From positions 1 to 12,082 of the forward strand of contig DBNU01000169.1 of assembly GCA_002299125.1 (NCBI GenBank): DNA of 12,082 nucleotides, read 5' to 3'. Numbering within the stretch: position 1 is the first letter of the stretch; the number at the start of each line of letters is the position of its first letter. Positions 1-8,868 of the stretch are shown here, piece by piece. The DNA comes from Proteobacteria bacterium UBA664. GTDB taxonomy: Bacteria; Pseudomonadota; Gammaproteobacteria; UBA7966. Below the pieces are notes generated by a model that made no database searches, had not been told where the DNA came from, and worked only from the letters and a program-made list of their open reading frames with translations. A program made the translations under genes and the position numbers.

Positions 1-3000
1 TCGATTCCTACCGGCACTTCCTCCAGGAGCATGCAGAGCCCGCAGCTCGCAAGGACGTCGGCTTGCAGGCGGCATTCAAGTCCGTGTTTCCGATCATCAG
101 CTACTCGGGAAATGCACAGCTTGAGTACGTGAGCTATCGGCTCGGCCATCCGATGTTCGACGTCAAGGAATGCCAGATCCGTGGTGTGACCTACGCGTCA
201 TCATTGCGCGTGAAGGTCCGGCTCGTGGTCTATGACCGGGAGGCCGCCCCCGCCAAGGTGATCAAGGATGTGCGCGAGCAGGAGGTCTACATGGGCGAGG
301 TTCCGCTCATGACCGAGAACGGTACCTTCATCGTCAACGGCACCGAGCGAGTCATCGTTTCGCAGTTGCATCGCTCCCCGGGTGTTTTCTTCGATCACGA
401 TCGCGGCAAGACGCACTCTTCGGGCAAGCTGCTCTTTTCCGCTCGGGTGATTCCCTACCGCGGTTCGTGGCTCGACTTTGAATTCGATCCGAAGGATCAC
501 CTCTACGTCCGAATTGATCGTCGCCGCAAGATCCCGGCCACGGTCCTTCTGCGTGCCCTCGGTTACACCAATGAAAACATCCTCGGCCTGTTCTTCGAGA
601 CCAATCAGTTCCATATCGACGGTTCGAATATCCGCGCCGATCTGGTTGCTGAGCGCCTGCGCGGGGAGACCCTGCCCTTCGATCTCGTCAATCCGGCCGA
701 TGGGAGCGTGATCGTCGAACACGATCGCCGCATCACGGCGCGGCAGATTCGCAAGCTGCAGGACCTTGCGCTCAGCAGGGTCGAAGTGCCCGAGGACTAT
801 GTCATTGGCCACACGGTGGCACGCGATGTCATCGATAAACGTACGGGCGAGATACTTCTTGCCGCGAACGGAGAGGTGACAGGGGCCTTCCTCAAGGCCT
901 GTCGTGAGCGTGGCATTGAGCAGTTCGAGACCATCTACGCGAATGATCTCGACCGTGGAGCATACATCTCCGATACGCTTCGCATTGACACAACCCAGTC
1001 GCCCCTCGAGGCGCAGGTCGAGATCTACCGGATGATGCGTCCGGGCGAGCCTCCGACCAAGGAGGCAGCCGAAAACCTCTTCAAGAACCTGTTCTTCAGC
1101 GCCGATCGCTACGACCTGTCGGCAGTTGGTCGTATGAAGTTCAATCGCCGGGTTGCTCGCGGTGAGATCGATGGCCCGGGGGTGTTGTTCGATGGCGCGC
1201 ACGTGGCGTCGAATAGCCATACCAACCGCAAGCCGGATGATTTGCTGGATCGTAGTGAACTCCGCGCGGATGAACTGCAGGTAATCCAGCAGGTTGAGAA
1301 GCGCGAAAGCTGCACGATTCGCACCTGGGGCGAGACCCGCGACGCCTTTCGCCGCTGGGGAAGCGACATCATCGAGGTGCTACGCGTACTCATCGCATGC
1401 CGCAACGGCCTGGAATCGGTGGATGACATCGACCACCTTGGCAATCGCCGCGTCCGCAGTGTCGGCGAGATGGCGGAGAATCAGTTCCGGGTGGGTCTTG
1501 TCCGTGTCGAACGCGCGGTCAAGGAGCGTCTCTCGCTCGCGGAGAGCGAAGGCATCATGCCGCAGGAGCTGATCAACGCGAAGCCCGTCTCGGCGGTGAT
1601 CAAGGAGTTCTTCGGATCGAGTCAGTTGTCGCAGTTCATGGACCAGAACAACCCACTCTCGGAGGTGACACACAAGCGGCGTGTCTCCGCCCTCGGCCCG
1701 GGTGGCCTCACTCGCGAGCGTGCAGGCTTCGAGGTGCGTGACGTTCACGCGACGCACTACGGGCGGGTATGTCCCATCGAAACCCCGGAGGGCCCGAACA
1801 TCGGCCTGATCAATTCCCTCGCGGTTTATGCGCGCACCAACGACTTTGGCTTCCTCGAAACTCCCTACCGGAAGATCGTGGATGGGCGTGTAACCGACGA
1901 AGTCGAATACCTCTCGGCGATCGAGGAGGGTCATCACGTCATCGCACAGGCCAATGCGCGTGTAGACGAGCAAGGGCATCTGGCCGAGGCCCTCGTGTCC
2001 TGTCGGCATCGTGGGGAATTCACGCTTTCAGCCAGTGACAAGATTCAGTACATGGATGTATCGCCACGGCAGATCGTGTCGGTCGCCGCATCGCTCATTC
2101 CCTTCCTGGAACACGATGACGCGAACCGTGCATTGATGGGGTCGAACATGCAGCGTCAGGCGGTTCCTACGCTGGTGACCGAGAAGCCACTCGTGGGCAC
2201 AGGTATGGAACGCGCCGTTGCCATCGACTCCGGTGTTTGCGTCGTTGCCCGTCGCGGCGGAGTGGTGGACTCCGTGGACGCAGGCCGTATCGTCGTCCGG
2301 GTGGCTGATGAGGAGACCGAAGCAGGGTCTTCAGGCGTCGATATCTACAACCTGACCAAGTACACGCGCAGCAACCAGAACACGTGTATCAATCAGCGCC
2401 CGCTGGTCCGCAAAGGAGATGTCATCGCTCGCAGCGATGTGCTTGCGGATGGTCCTGGCACCGATCTGGGCGAGCTAGCCCTTGGGCAGAACATGCTGGT
2501 CGCGTTCATGCCGTGGAACGGCTACAACTTCGAGGATTCGATACTCATCTCAGAACGTGTGGTTCAGGATGAGAAGTTCACCAGTGTGCATATCGAGGAA
2601 CTGACCTGCGTAGCGCGTGACACCAAGCTGGGCGCGGAAGAGATTACGGCGGATATCCCCAATGTCAGCGAGGGTGCGCTCAACAAGCTGGATGAGGCTG
2701 GAATCGTCTTTATCGGGGCGGAAGTACAGCCCGGTGACATCTTGGTCGGCAAGGTGACGCCGAAGGGTGAAACCCAACTCACCCCCGAGGAGAAGCTGCT
2801 GCGAGCGATTTTCGGCGAGAAGGCATCGGACGTTAAGGACACCAGTCTGCGAGTCCCCTCGGGGATGTCCGGCACGGTGATCGACGTTCAGGTATTCACT
2901 CGGGATGGCATTCAGAAGGACAGTCGCGCCCGCCAGATCGAGGATGCCGAGTTGGCACGTGTCCGCAAGGACTTCAACGATCAGCTTCGCATCGAAGTCG

Positions 3001-4154
3001 AGGACGTCTACGCCCGTATCGAGCGTGAACTCCTCGGGTGCGTGCTCGAGAAGCGGGCCGGGACTCTGTCGAAGGGAGATGTCATCACCGCCGACTTCCT
3101 CAAGGGAATGGAGCGTGAAAAGTGGCTTGAATTCACGATCGCTGACGATGCGGTTAACGAACGACTCGAGCGAGCCGCCGAGCAGATCGCCAATCTGCGT
3201 GTCGAATACGACGCCCGCTACGAGGACAAGCGCAAGAAGCTCACGACCGGTGATGACCTTCAGGCCGGTGTGCTTAAGATGGTCAAGGTCTACCTGGCCG
3301 TACGCCGTCGCCTGCAACCTGGCGACAAGATGGCTGGTCGCCATGGTAACAAGGGCGTCGTTTCAACCATCGTCCCGGTCGAAGATATGCCCTACATGGC
3401 GGATGGGCGCCCGGTAGATGTGGTGCTCAACCCCCTGGGCGTGCCGTCGCGCATGAACGTGGGTCAGGTACTTGAGGCGCATCTGGGTTGGGCCGCCCGT
3501 GGGATTGGAGAGCGAATCCAACGCATGCTCAATGAGCACGGTGCCCGGCAGGAACTGAGAAACTTCCTCCAGGAGGCTTACAACACCAGCGGGCAGCCCG
3601 AGCAGATCGACAGTCTGTCGGACGAAGAGGTACTGGAACTGGCTCGCAATCTCACCAAGGGCTTGCCCATGGCGACCCCGGTCTTCGATGGAGCTACCGA
3701 GGCCGAGATCAAGCGGATGCTTGAGCTCGCGGGTCTCCCCACCAATGGCCAGACGCAGCTCTTCGATGGCCGGACTGGAGAGGCTTTCGACCGGCAGGTG
3801 ACCGTCGGCTATATGTACGTGCTCAAACTGAACCATCTGGTGGATGACAAGATGCATGCACGTTCCACTGGACCCTATTCACTGGTAACCCAGCAACCAC
3901 TTGGGGGCAAGGCGCAGTTCGGAGGCCAGCGCTTCGGCGAAATGGAGGTCTGGGCGCTCGAGGCATATGGTGCAGCGTATACCTTGCAGGAAATGCTCAC
4001 CGTCAAGTCCGACGACGTGAACGGTCGCACGAAGATGTACAAGAACATCGTTGATGGCGACCACCGCATGGAGGCAGGAATGCCTGAGTCCTTCAACGTT
4101 TTGCTGAAGGAAATGCGTTCCCTCGGCATCGACATCGAGCTTGAACGCGGCTGA
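1..4154 (+). CDS. rpoB: RNA polymerase beta subunit, 5' end outside window
   Basis: This is the beta subunit of DNA-dependent RNA polymerase, which forms one jaw of the enzyme and half of the active centre. The reading frame is already open at base 3, starting with a DSYRHFLQ stretch that in relatives lies about 30 residues after the start, so the true start is upstream; a TTG at 63 is internal. The rifampicin region (1614-1694) has wild-type residues at the positions matching E. coli D516 (1641), H526 (1671) and S531 (1686). The active-site lysines matching K1065 and K1073 are at 3327 and 3351. SI2 (about 2895-3240) is charged, helical and xanthomonad-like. The visible part is 1,383 codons, so the full protein would be about 1,415 residues against 1,342 in E. 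coli; most of the excess is a lobe insertion at 1188-1364. The gene ends with TGA and is followed by rpoC after 84 nt without an obvious terminator, so the two are probably co-transcribed. Confidence 0.98.
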   Translation, partial: DSYRHFLQEHAEPAARKDVGLQAAFKSVFPIISYSGNAQLEYVSYRLGHPMFDVKECQIRGVTYASSLRVKVRLVVYDREAAPAKVIKDVREQEVYMGEVPLMTENGTFIVNGTERVIVSQLHRSPGVFFDHDRGKTHSSGKLLFSARVIPYRGSWLDFEFDPKDHLYVRIDRRRKIPATVLLRALGYTNENILGLFFETNQFHIDGSNIRADLVAERLRGETLPFDLVNPADGSVIVEHDRRITARQIRKLQDLALSRVEVPEDYVIGHTVARDVIDKRTGEILLAANGEVTGAFLKACRERGIEQFETIYANDLDRGAYISDTLRIDTTQSPLEAQVEIYRMMRPGEPPTKEAAENLFKNLFFSADRYDLSAVGRMKFNRRVARGEIDGPGVLFDGAHVASNSHTNRKPDDLLDRSELRADELQVIQQVEKRESCTIRTWGETRDAFRRWGSDIIEVLRVLIACRNGLESVDDIDHLGNRRVRSVGEMAENQFRVGLVRVERAVKERLSLAESEGIMPQELINAKPVSAVIKEFFGSSQLSQFMDQNNPLSEVTHKRRVSALGPGGLTRERAGFEVRDVHATHYGRVCPIETPEGPNIGLINSLAVYARTNDFGFLETPYRKIVDGRVTDEVEYLSAIEEGHHVIAQANARVDEQGHLAEALVSCRHRGEFTLSASDKIQYMDVSPRQIVSVAASLIPFLEHDDANRALMGSNMQRQAVPTLVTEKPLVGTGMERAVAIDSGVCVVARRGGVVDSVDAGRIVVRVADEETEAGSSGVDIYNLTKYTRSNQNTCINQRPLVRKGDVIARSDVLADGPGTDLGELALGQNMLVAFMPWNGYNFEDSILISERVVQDEKFTSVHIEELTCVARDTKLGAEEITADIPNVSEGALNKLDEAGIVFIGAEVQPGDILVGKVTPKGETQLTPEEKLLRAIFGEKASDVKDTSLRVPSGMSGTVIDVQVFTRDGIQKDSRARQIEDAELARVRKDFNDQLRIEVEDVYARIERELLGCVLEKRAGTLSKGDVITADFLKGMEREKWLEFTIADDAVNERLERAAEQIANLRVEYDARYEDKRKKLTTGDDLQAGVLKMVKVYLAVRRRLQPGDKMAGRHGNKGVVSTIVPVEDMPYMADGRPVDVVLNPLGVPSRMNVGQVLEAHLGWAARGIGERIQRMLNEHGARQELRNFLQEAYNTSGQPEQIDSLSDEEVLELARNLTKGLPMATPVFDGATEAEIKRMLELAGLPTNGQTQLFDGRTGEAFDRQVTVGYMYVLKLNHLVDDKMHARSTGPYSLVTQQPLGGKAQFGGQRFGEMEVWALEAYGAAYTLQEMLTVKSDDVNGRTKMYKNIVDGDHRMEAGMPESFNVLLKEMRSLGIDIELERG

Positions 4155-4202
4155 GGTGCCGGCGCTGCTCGCTGGGATACACGCCCGCATCTTTTCGCGC
4201 GC

Positions 4203-4222
4203 GGCAGCACGCAGTTGCTGCC
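4203..4222 (+). other. Small hairpin between rpoB and rpoC
   Basis: GGCAGCA (4203-4209) can pair perfectly with TGCTGCC (4216-4222) around a 6-nt loop. The hairpin ends 3 nt before the rpoC Shine-Dalgarno and has no following T run, so it does not look like a terminator. It may keep the ribosome site open or mark an mRNA processing point. Its function is inference. Confidence 0.5.
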
Positions 4223-4225
4223 TTG

Positions 4226-4232
4226 AAGGAGG
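4226..4232 (+). promoter_or_regulatory. Ribosome binding site of rpoC
   Basis: AAGGAGG lies 6 nt before the ATG at 4239. It is a full match to the anti-Shine-Dalgarno core and fixes the rpoC start. It is much stronger than anything in front of rpsL, rpsG or fusA. Confidence 0.9.
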
Positions 4233-4238
4233 TAGACC

Positions 4239-7200
4239 ATGAAGGACCTGCTCAATCTGCTGCGGCCAGTGCCGCAGAACGACGACTTCGACGCCATCAC
4301 GATTAGTCTCGCCTCACCGGAGAAGATCCGGACTTGGTCCTATGGCGAGGTCAAGAAGCCTGAAACGATCAATTACCGCACCTTCAAGCCTGAGCGGGAC
4401 GGCCTTTTCTGCGCCAAGATCTTCGGGCCGGTCAAGGATTACGAGTGCCTGTGCGGAAAGTACAAGCGCCTGAAGCACAGGGGCGTCGTCTGCGAGAAGT
4501 GCGGCGTCGAGGTGACGGTGGCGAAGGTTCGCCGCGAGCGCATGGGTCACATCGAGCTTGCCTCACCCGTTGCCCACATCTGGTTCCTCAAGTCGCTCCC
4601 CTCGCGCATGGGGCTTCTGCTCGACATGACCCTGCGTGAGTTGGAGCGGGTCCTGTACTTCGAGGCCTACGTGGTAACGGAGCCTGGGCTCACCCCGCTC
4701 GAGCGTGGGCAGCGTCTGAACGAATCAGAGTATCTGGAGGCCATCGAGCAGTACGGCGATGACTTCACAGCCTTGATGGGCGCTGAGGCAATCCATGAGC
4801 TGCTCAAGGCGATCGATCTGGGTGCGGAGGTCCAGCGCCTGCGGGATGATCTGCCCAAGACGACCTCAGAGACCAAGAAGAAGAAGATTGGGAAACGGCT
4901 CAAGCTGCTGGAAGCACTGTTCTCATCGGGCAATCGCCCTGAGTGGATGGTGATGAAGGTGCTGCCGGTGTTGCCACCTGAGTTGCGGCCTTTGGTGCCG
5001 CTGGACGGCGGCCGCTTTGCCACCTCTGATCTGAACGACCTATACCGCCGGGTAATCAATCGGAACAACAGATTGAAGCGGCTGCTCGACCTCAACGCGC
5101 CGGATATCATTGTTCGCAATGAGAAGCGCATGTTGCAGGAGGCAGTTGACGCATTGCTCGACAATGGACGTCGAGGGCGCGCGATAACGGGAACGAACAA
5201 GCTCCCGCTCAAATCGCTGGCTGACATGATCAAGGGAAAGCAAGGGCGTTTCCGTCAGAACCTGCTGGGCAAGCGCGTCGACTACTCGGGGCGCTCGGTC
5301 ATCGTAGTGGGACCGACCCTCAAGTTGCATCAGTGCGGATTGCCAAAAAAGATGGCGCTGGAGTTGTTCAAGCCGTTCATCTTCTCGAAGCTTGAACGGC
5401 GAGGCATGGCAACCACGATCAAGGCTGCAAAGCGTATGGTCGAGAAGGAAGGCCCGGAGGTATGGGACATTCTGGCGGAGGTCATTCGTGAACATCCCGT
5501 TCTGCTCAATCGTGCGCCCACGTTGCACCGACTCGGCATCCAGGCCTTTGAGCCGATCCTGGTAGAGGGCAAGGCAATTCAGCTACACCCGCTGGTCTGT
5601 TCGGCATTCAATGCCGACTTCGACGGTGACCAGATGGCTGTGCACGTGCCGCTCTCCATCGAGGCACAGCTCGAGGCTCGGACCTTGATGATGTCCACGA
5701 ACAACATCCTGTCGCCGGCCAACGGCGAGCCAATCATCGTCCCCACGCAGGATGTGGTGCTCGGTCTCTATTACATGACGCGCGAGCGCGCCGGCGCTGC
5801 TGGCGAGGGCATGGTGTTCGCTGATTTGAGCGAGGTGATTCGCGGATACGAAACGCGCCAGGCACACCTGCATGCGCGTGTGACAGTGCGTCTCGAGCAG
5901 CATGTGATCGGCGACGGCGGTTCATCATCCAAGCGGACCGAGCGAGTAGAGACCACCGTGGGTCGCGCACTTCTCGCGGGAATTCTCCCGGACGGGCTGC
6001 CATTCAGTCTGGTCAATCGCGAGCTGAACAAGAAGGCCATTTCCCAGCTCATTAATTCCTGCTATCGCCGTGTTGGTCTGAAGGAGACCGTGGTCTTCGC
6101 AGATCGGCTTATGTATACCGGTTTCAGCCACGCTACACGGGCTGGCATCTCGATTGGCATCGAGGACATGGAGATCCCGCAGGACAAGGCGGGCATCATT
6201 GCGGAGGCTGAGCGCGAGGTACGGCAGATCCAGGATCAGTATGCCTCTGGTCTTGTCACCGACGGAGAGCGCTACAACAAGGTTGTCGATATCTGGTCGC
6301 ACACCAACGAGCGTGTGGCCAAGGAGATGATGAGGAAGCTCGGGCAGCAGGTGGTGCGCGACGCAACTGGGGCCATCGTCGAAGATGAATCGGGGTTACC
6401 AAAAACCGAAAAATCCCAGAATGCAATTTTCATGATGGCCGACTCCGGGGCGAGAGGTTCTGCAGCGCAGATCCGGCAGCTGGCAGGAATGCGCGGACTG
6501 ATGGCCAAGCCGGATGGCTCCATCATCGAAACCCCGATTACTGCCAACTTCCGCGAGGGGCTGGATGTCCTGCAGTACTTCATCTCGACCCATGGTGCTC
6601 GCAAGGGGCTCGCCGACACGGCGCTGAAGACGGCGAACTCGGGCTATCTCACCCGCCGCCTCGTGGACGTGGCACAGGACCTCGTTGTAACCGAGTTCGA
6701 CTGTGGGACCACCGAGGGTCTGCTCATGACTCCGATAATCGAGGGCGGAGACGTAGTCGAGCCGCTTCGTGAGCGGGTCCTTGGGCGCGTTGCCGCTGAA
6801 GACATCTCTTCGCCGGTGAACGGTGATCTGGTCTGCCCTGCAGGCACTCTGTTCGATGAGGCGACGGTCGATGAACTCGAGAAGGCCGGCGTTGATCGGG
6901 TGCTGGTCCGTTCGACCATCACCTGCGCGACTCGCTATGGGGTTTGCGTTCAGTGCTACGGGCGCGACCTGGCACGCGGTCATCGGGTGAACGTGGGTGA
7001 GGCGATCGGAGTCATGGCAGCCCAGTCGATCGGTGAGCCCGGAACGCAGCTCACGATGCGTACCTTCCACATCGGTGGTGCCGCATCCCGTGCCGCGGCG
7101 GTGTCCAGTATCGAGGTGAAGTCCAAGGGCCGCATCCGGCTGGAAGGGGTGAAGCTGATCGAGCAAGACAAAGGACGCGCGGTGGTCGTGTCTCGCTCAG

Positions 7201-8474
7201 GCGAGGTGTCACTCGTGGACGAGGTGGGGCGCGAACGTGAGCGTTACAAGCTGCCTTACGGTGCCATCCTCACTGTCTCGGAGGATGAAGCCGTTCAGGC
7301 CGGACAGATGGTCGCGAGCTGGGATCCGCATACCCACCCAATCATCACTGAGGTGGCTGGCAAGGTTCACTTTTCCGATCTGATCGAGGGTGTGACGGTC
7401 AACAAGGCAACCGACGACATCACTGGTCTGACGAGCATGGCCGTCACCGATCTGAAGCAGCGTGGAAGCCAGGCCAAGGATCGCAGGCCTACGGTCAAGC
7501 TGCTTGATGAGAAGGGTAATGACATCATGCTTCCCGGGACGGAGATCCCGGCCCACTACTTCTTGCCGCCCAGAGCTGTCATCACCGTGCAGGATGGCCA
7601 GATCAGCAAGGTCGGTGACGTGATCGCTCGACTGCCGCAGGAATCGTTCAAGACCCGTGACATCACGGGTGGTCTGCCGCGTGTCGCTGATCTTTTCGAG
7701 GCTCGGCGTCCGAAGGAGCCTGCGGTGCTTGCTGAGGTTTCGGGCACGGTGTCCTTCGGCAAGGACACGAAGGGCAAGCAGCGGCTCGTCATTACCGACA
7801 AGGATGGTGTGCCGCATGAGACGCTCATCCCCAAGTGGCGTAATGTGACCGTGTTCGAGGGTGAACACATCGAGCGTGGCGAGATTATCGTCGACGGTGC
7901 GGCTGATCCTCACGATATCCTTCGCCTCAAGGGCGTTCATGCACTCACGCGTTACATCGTCAATGAAGTGCAGGAGGTCTATCGGCTTCAGGGCGTCAAG
8001 ATCAACGATAAGCACATCGAAACGATCGTTCGTCAGATGCTGCGCAAGGTAGAGATCACCAGCGCCGGTTCTACACGGTTTCTCGAGGGAGAGCAGGTGG
8101 AACGAGAGCGGTTGTGGGAAGAGAACGATTCGATGCGCGTCAGGGATGAACCGCCGGCAACGTTCCAGCAGATCCTGCTCGGTATCACCAAGGCCTCACT
8201 GGCGACGGAGTCCTTCATTTCGGCAGCCTCTTTCCAGGAGACCACTCGCGTGCTCACCGAGGCCTCGGTGACGGGCAAGCGGGACGAACTGCGCGGTCTC
8301 AAGGAGAACGTTATCGTCGGGCGACTCATCCCTGCGGGTACGGGGTTCTCCTACCACCGCGCGCGCCAGGAGACAGCACGCGGTTCGGAGATTTCTCCAG
8401 CAGAAGTGGCGGCTCAGCAGCTTGCACGGGAAGTTGCGGAGTACGAGGAGCAGTCTCGCTCGGCTCAGCTTTGA
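4239..8474 (+). CDS. rpoC: RNA polymerase beta' subunit
   Basis: This is the complete beta' subunit (1,411 residues; E. coli 1,407), carrying the catalytic magnesium site of RNA polymerase and the clamp. The start MKDLLNLLRP matches the family and follows a perfect ribosome site. The N-terminal zinc ribbon has C70, C72, C85 and C88. The NADFDGDQM motif puts the three magnesium-binding aspartates at 460, 462 and 464, numbered as in E. coli. The second zinc site is C822, C896, C903 and C906. The bridge helix is near residues 778-812 and the trigger-loop start (GEPGTQLTMRTFHIGG) near 932-947. It is followed by the long proteobacterial insertion SI3, before the loop resumes at QESFKTRDITGGLPRVADLF. 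The C-terminal tail after GTGFSYHRAR is divergent, as is usual. The gene ends with TGA and is the last gene before a 484-nt gap. Confidence 0.99.
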   Translation: MKDLLNLLRPVPQNDDFDAITISLASPEKIRTWSYGEVKKPETINYRTFKPERDGLFCAKIFGPVKDYECLCGKYKRLKHRGVVCEKCGVEVTVAKVRRERMGHIELASPVAHIWFLKSLPSRMGLLLDMTLRELERVLYFEAYVVTEPGLTPLERGQRLNESEYLEAIEQYGDDFTALMGAEAIHELLKAIDLGAEVQRLRDDLPKTTSETKKKKIGKRLKLLEALFSSGNRPEWMVMKVLPVLPPELRPLVPLDGGRFATSDLNDLYRRVINRNNRLKRLLDLNAPDIIVRNEKRMLQEAVDALLDNGRRGRAITGTNKLPLKSLADMIKGKQGRFRQNLLGKRVDYSGRSVIVVGPTLKLHQCGLPKKMALELFKPFIFSKLERRGMATTIKAAKRMVEKEGPEVWDILAEVIREHPVLLNRAPTLHRLGIQAFEPILVEGKAIQLHPLVCSAFNADFDGDQMAVHVPLSIEAQLEARTLMMSTNNILSPANGEPIIVPTQDVVLGLYYMTRERAGAAGEGMVFADLSEVIRGYETRQAHLHARVTVRLEQHVIGDGGSSSKRTERVETTVGRALLAGILPDGLPFSLVNRELNKKAISQLINSCYRRVGLKETVVFADRLMYTGFSHATRAGISIGIEDMEIPQDKAGIIAEAEREVRQIQDQYASGLVTDGERYNKVVDIWSHTNERVAKEMMRKLGQQVVRDATGAIVEDESGLPKTEKSQNAIFMMADSGARGSAAQIRQLAGMRGLMAKPDGSIIETPITANFREGLDVLQYFISTHGARKGLADTALKTANSGYLTRRLVDVAQDLVVTEFDCGTTEGLLMTPIIEGGDVVEPLRERVLGRVAAEDISSPVNGDLVCPAGTLFDEATVDELEKAGVDRVLVRSTITCATRYGVCVQCYGRDLARGHRVNVGEAIGVMAAQSIGEPGTQLTMRTFHIGGAASRAAAVSSIEVKSKGRIRLEGVKLIEQDKGRAVVVSRSGEVSLVDEVGRERERYKLPYGAILTVSEDEAVQAGQMVASWDPHTHPIITEVAGKVHFSDLIEGVTVNKATDDITGLTSMAVTDLKQRGSQAKDRRPTVKLLDEKGNDIMLPGTEIPAHYFLPPRAVITVQDGQISKVGDVIARLPQESFKTRDITGGLPRVADLFEARRPKEPAVLAEVSGTVSFGKDTKGKQRLVITDKDGVPHETLIPKWRNVTVFEGEHIERGEIIVDGAADPHDILRLKGVHALTRYIVNEVQEVYRLQGVKINDKHIETIVRQMLRKVEITSAGSTRFLEGEQVERERLWEENDSMRVRDEPPATFQQILLGITKASLATESFISAASFQETTRVLTEASVTGKRDELRGLKENVIVGRLIPAGTGFSYHRARQETARGSEISPAEVAAQQLAREVAEYEEQSRSAQL

Positions 8475-8494
8475 GCTTGCAGGGCAAAGTCGAA

Positions 8495-8513
8495 CTGCGC
8501 GCATGGGGCGCAG
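8495..8513 (+). other. Hairpin just downstream of rpoC
   Basis: CTGCGC (8495-8500) pairs with GCGCAG (8508-8513) around a 7-nt loop, 20 nt after the rpoC stop. No T run follows. It may protect the 3' end of the rpoBC message or be incidental in G+C-rich sequence. Confidence 0.35.
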
Positions 8514-8538
8514 ACTGCTGCTGATGGCCCGATAAGGG

Positions 8539-8586
8539 TGCGGAAGGCGGCCCCCTCTGCCTCGGGCAGGAGGGTGGCCTTCCGCA
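8539..8586 (+). terminator. Long hairpin behind rpoC, possible terminator without T tract
   Basis: TGCGGAAGGC (8539-8548) pairs perfectly with GCCTTCCGCA (8577-8586). Inside it, 8553-8561 pairs with 8565-8574 with one bulged G at 8570 and a TCG loop, giving about 19 base pairs in 48 nt. The following bases are GCGTCGTCCTGG, so the T tract of a classical intrinsic terminator is missing. It could be a U-less terminator, a 3' end stabiliser for a Rho-terminated message, or an RNase III site. Structure is seen in the sequence; role is inferred. Confidence 0.55.
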
Positions 8587-8624
8587 GCGTCGTCCTGGCC
8601 GAGGGCGCGCAGCTCCGGGGCGAC

Positions 8625-8639
8625 TCGGGGTGCGTCCCC
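8625..8639 (+). repeat. G4/C4 pseudo-palindrome, copy 1
   Basis: TCGGGGTGCGTCCCC contains GGGG and CCCC separated by 5 nt. It matches the copy at 8811-8825 at 13 of 15 positions. It sits between the rpoC hairpin and the str promoter. Confidence 0.4.
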
Positions 8640-8810
8640 TCGGCATTCTCCATCTGTCGCTGAGCAGGCGAATCTCGCAGGCTGAGCAAGCTGAAGCGGT
8701 GTCGCTCAGCTCCCCTCGCGGTCCCCTGCCTTGGGTTGGCGGGCTCGTGTAGGTGGGGCTGGCAGGTCTTGACTCTGAAGTGGTCGCCGACCTGTGAGGA
8801 TTTCGCCCCC

Positions 8811-8825
8811 TCGGGGTACTTCCCC
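8811..8825 (+). repeat. G4/C4 pseudo-palindrome, copy 2, beside the -35
   Basis: TCGGGGTACTTCCCC differs from the copy at 8625-8639 in two central bases. It ends 5 nt before the TTGACA at 8831, where an operator or activator site would be expected. Both copies have the same orientation, 186 bp apart. No known regulator is recognised from the motif, and chance is possible in this composition. Confidence 0.4.
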
Positions 8826-8830
8826 AGCGG

Positions 8831-8860
8831 TTGACATCACTTAGCCCCTATCCGTACCAT
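8831..8860 (+). promoter_or_regulatory. Predicted sigma70-type promoter of the str operon
   Basis: A perfect -35 hexamer TTGACA (8831-8836) is followed after 18 nt by TACCAT (8855-8860), 4 of 6 matches to TATAAT. Transcription would start near 8866-8868, giving a leader of about 90 nt before rpsL. The bases after the -10 (TCCGCTCC) are G+C-rich, a discriminator type that in gammaproteobacteria often goes with repression by ppGpp and DksA; that regulation is inference. Its place directly before rpsL supports its use for rpsL-rpsG-fusA-tuf. Confidence 0.7.
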
Positions 8861-8868
8861 TCCGCTCC

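Noticed and set aside
63..65. TTG as the start of rpoB
   Set aside because: The frame is open to the window edge and upstream codons encode the conserved DSYR-FLQ region of beta, so the real start lies outside.
201..1220. Minus-strand open frame of 339 codons inside rpoB
   Set aside because: It is a codon-register shadow of rpoB for the same reason. Similar shadows at 2550-3344 and 7209-8015 were also dropped.
1614..1694. Possible rifampicin-resistance changes in rpoB, and streptomycin-resistance changes in rpsL
   Set aside because: The key residues (D516, H526, S531 equivalents; K43 and K88 of S12) are all wild type.
8598..8644. GCCGAGGG/CCCTCGGC stem with a 31-nt loop as a terminator
   Set aside because: The loop is long, the following ATTCTCCATCTG is not a T tract, and the pairing competes with the GGGG/CCCC dyad inside it.
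8326..8689. Minus-strand open frames of 74-106 codons over the rpoC end and the intergenic region
   Set aside because: They are composition-driven, rich in Arg, Pro and Ser, lack convincing ribosome sites, and run through the hairpins and the rpoC end.
8769..8798. TTGACT as a second -35 upstream of str
   Set aside because: No hexamer resembling TATAAT occurs 16-19 nt downstream. The nearby CAGGTC/GACCTG inverted repeat (8763-8768, 8789-8794) is short and unsupported.
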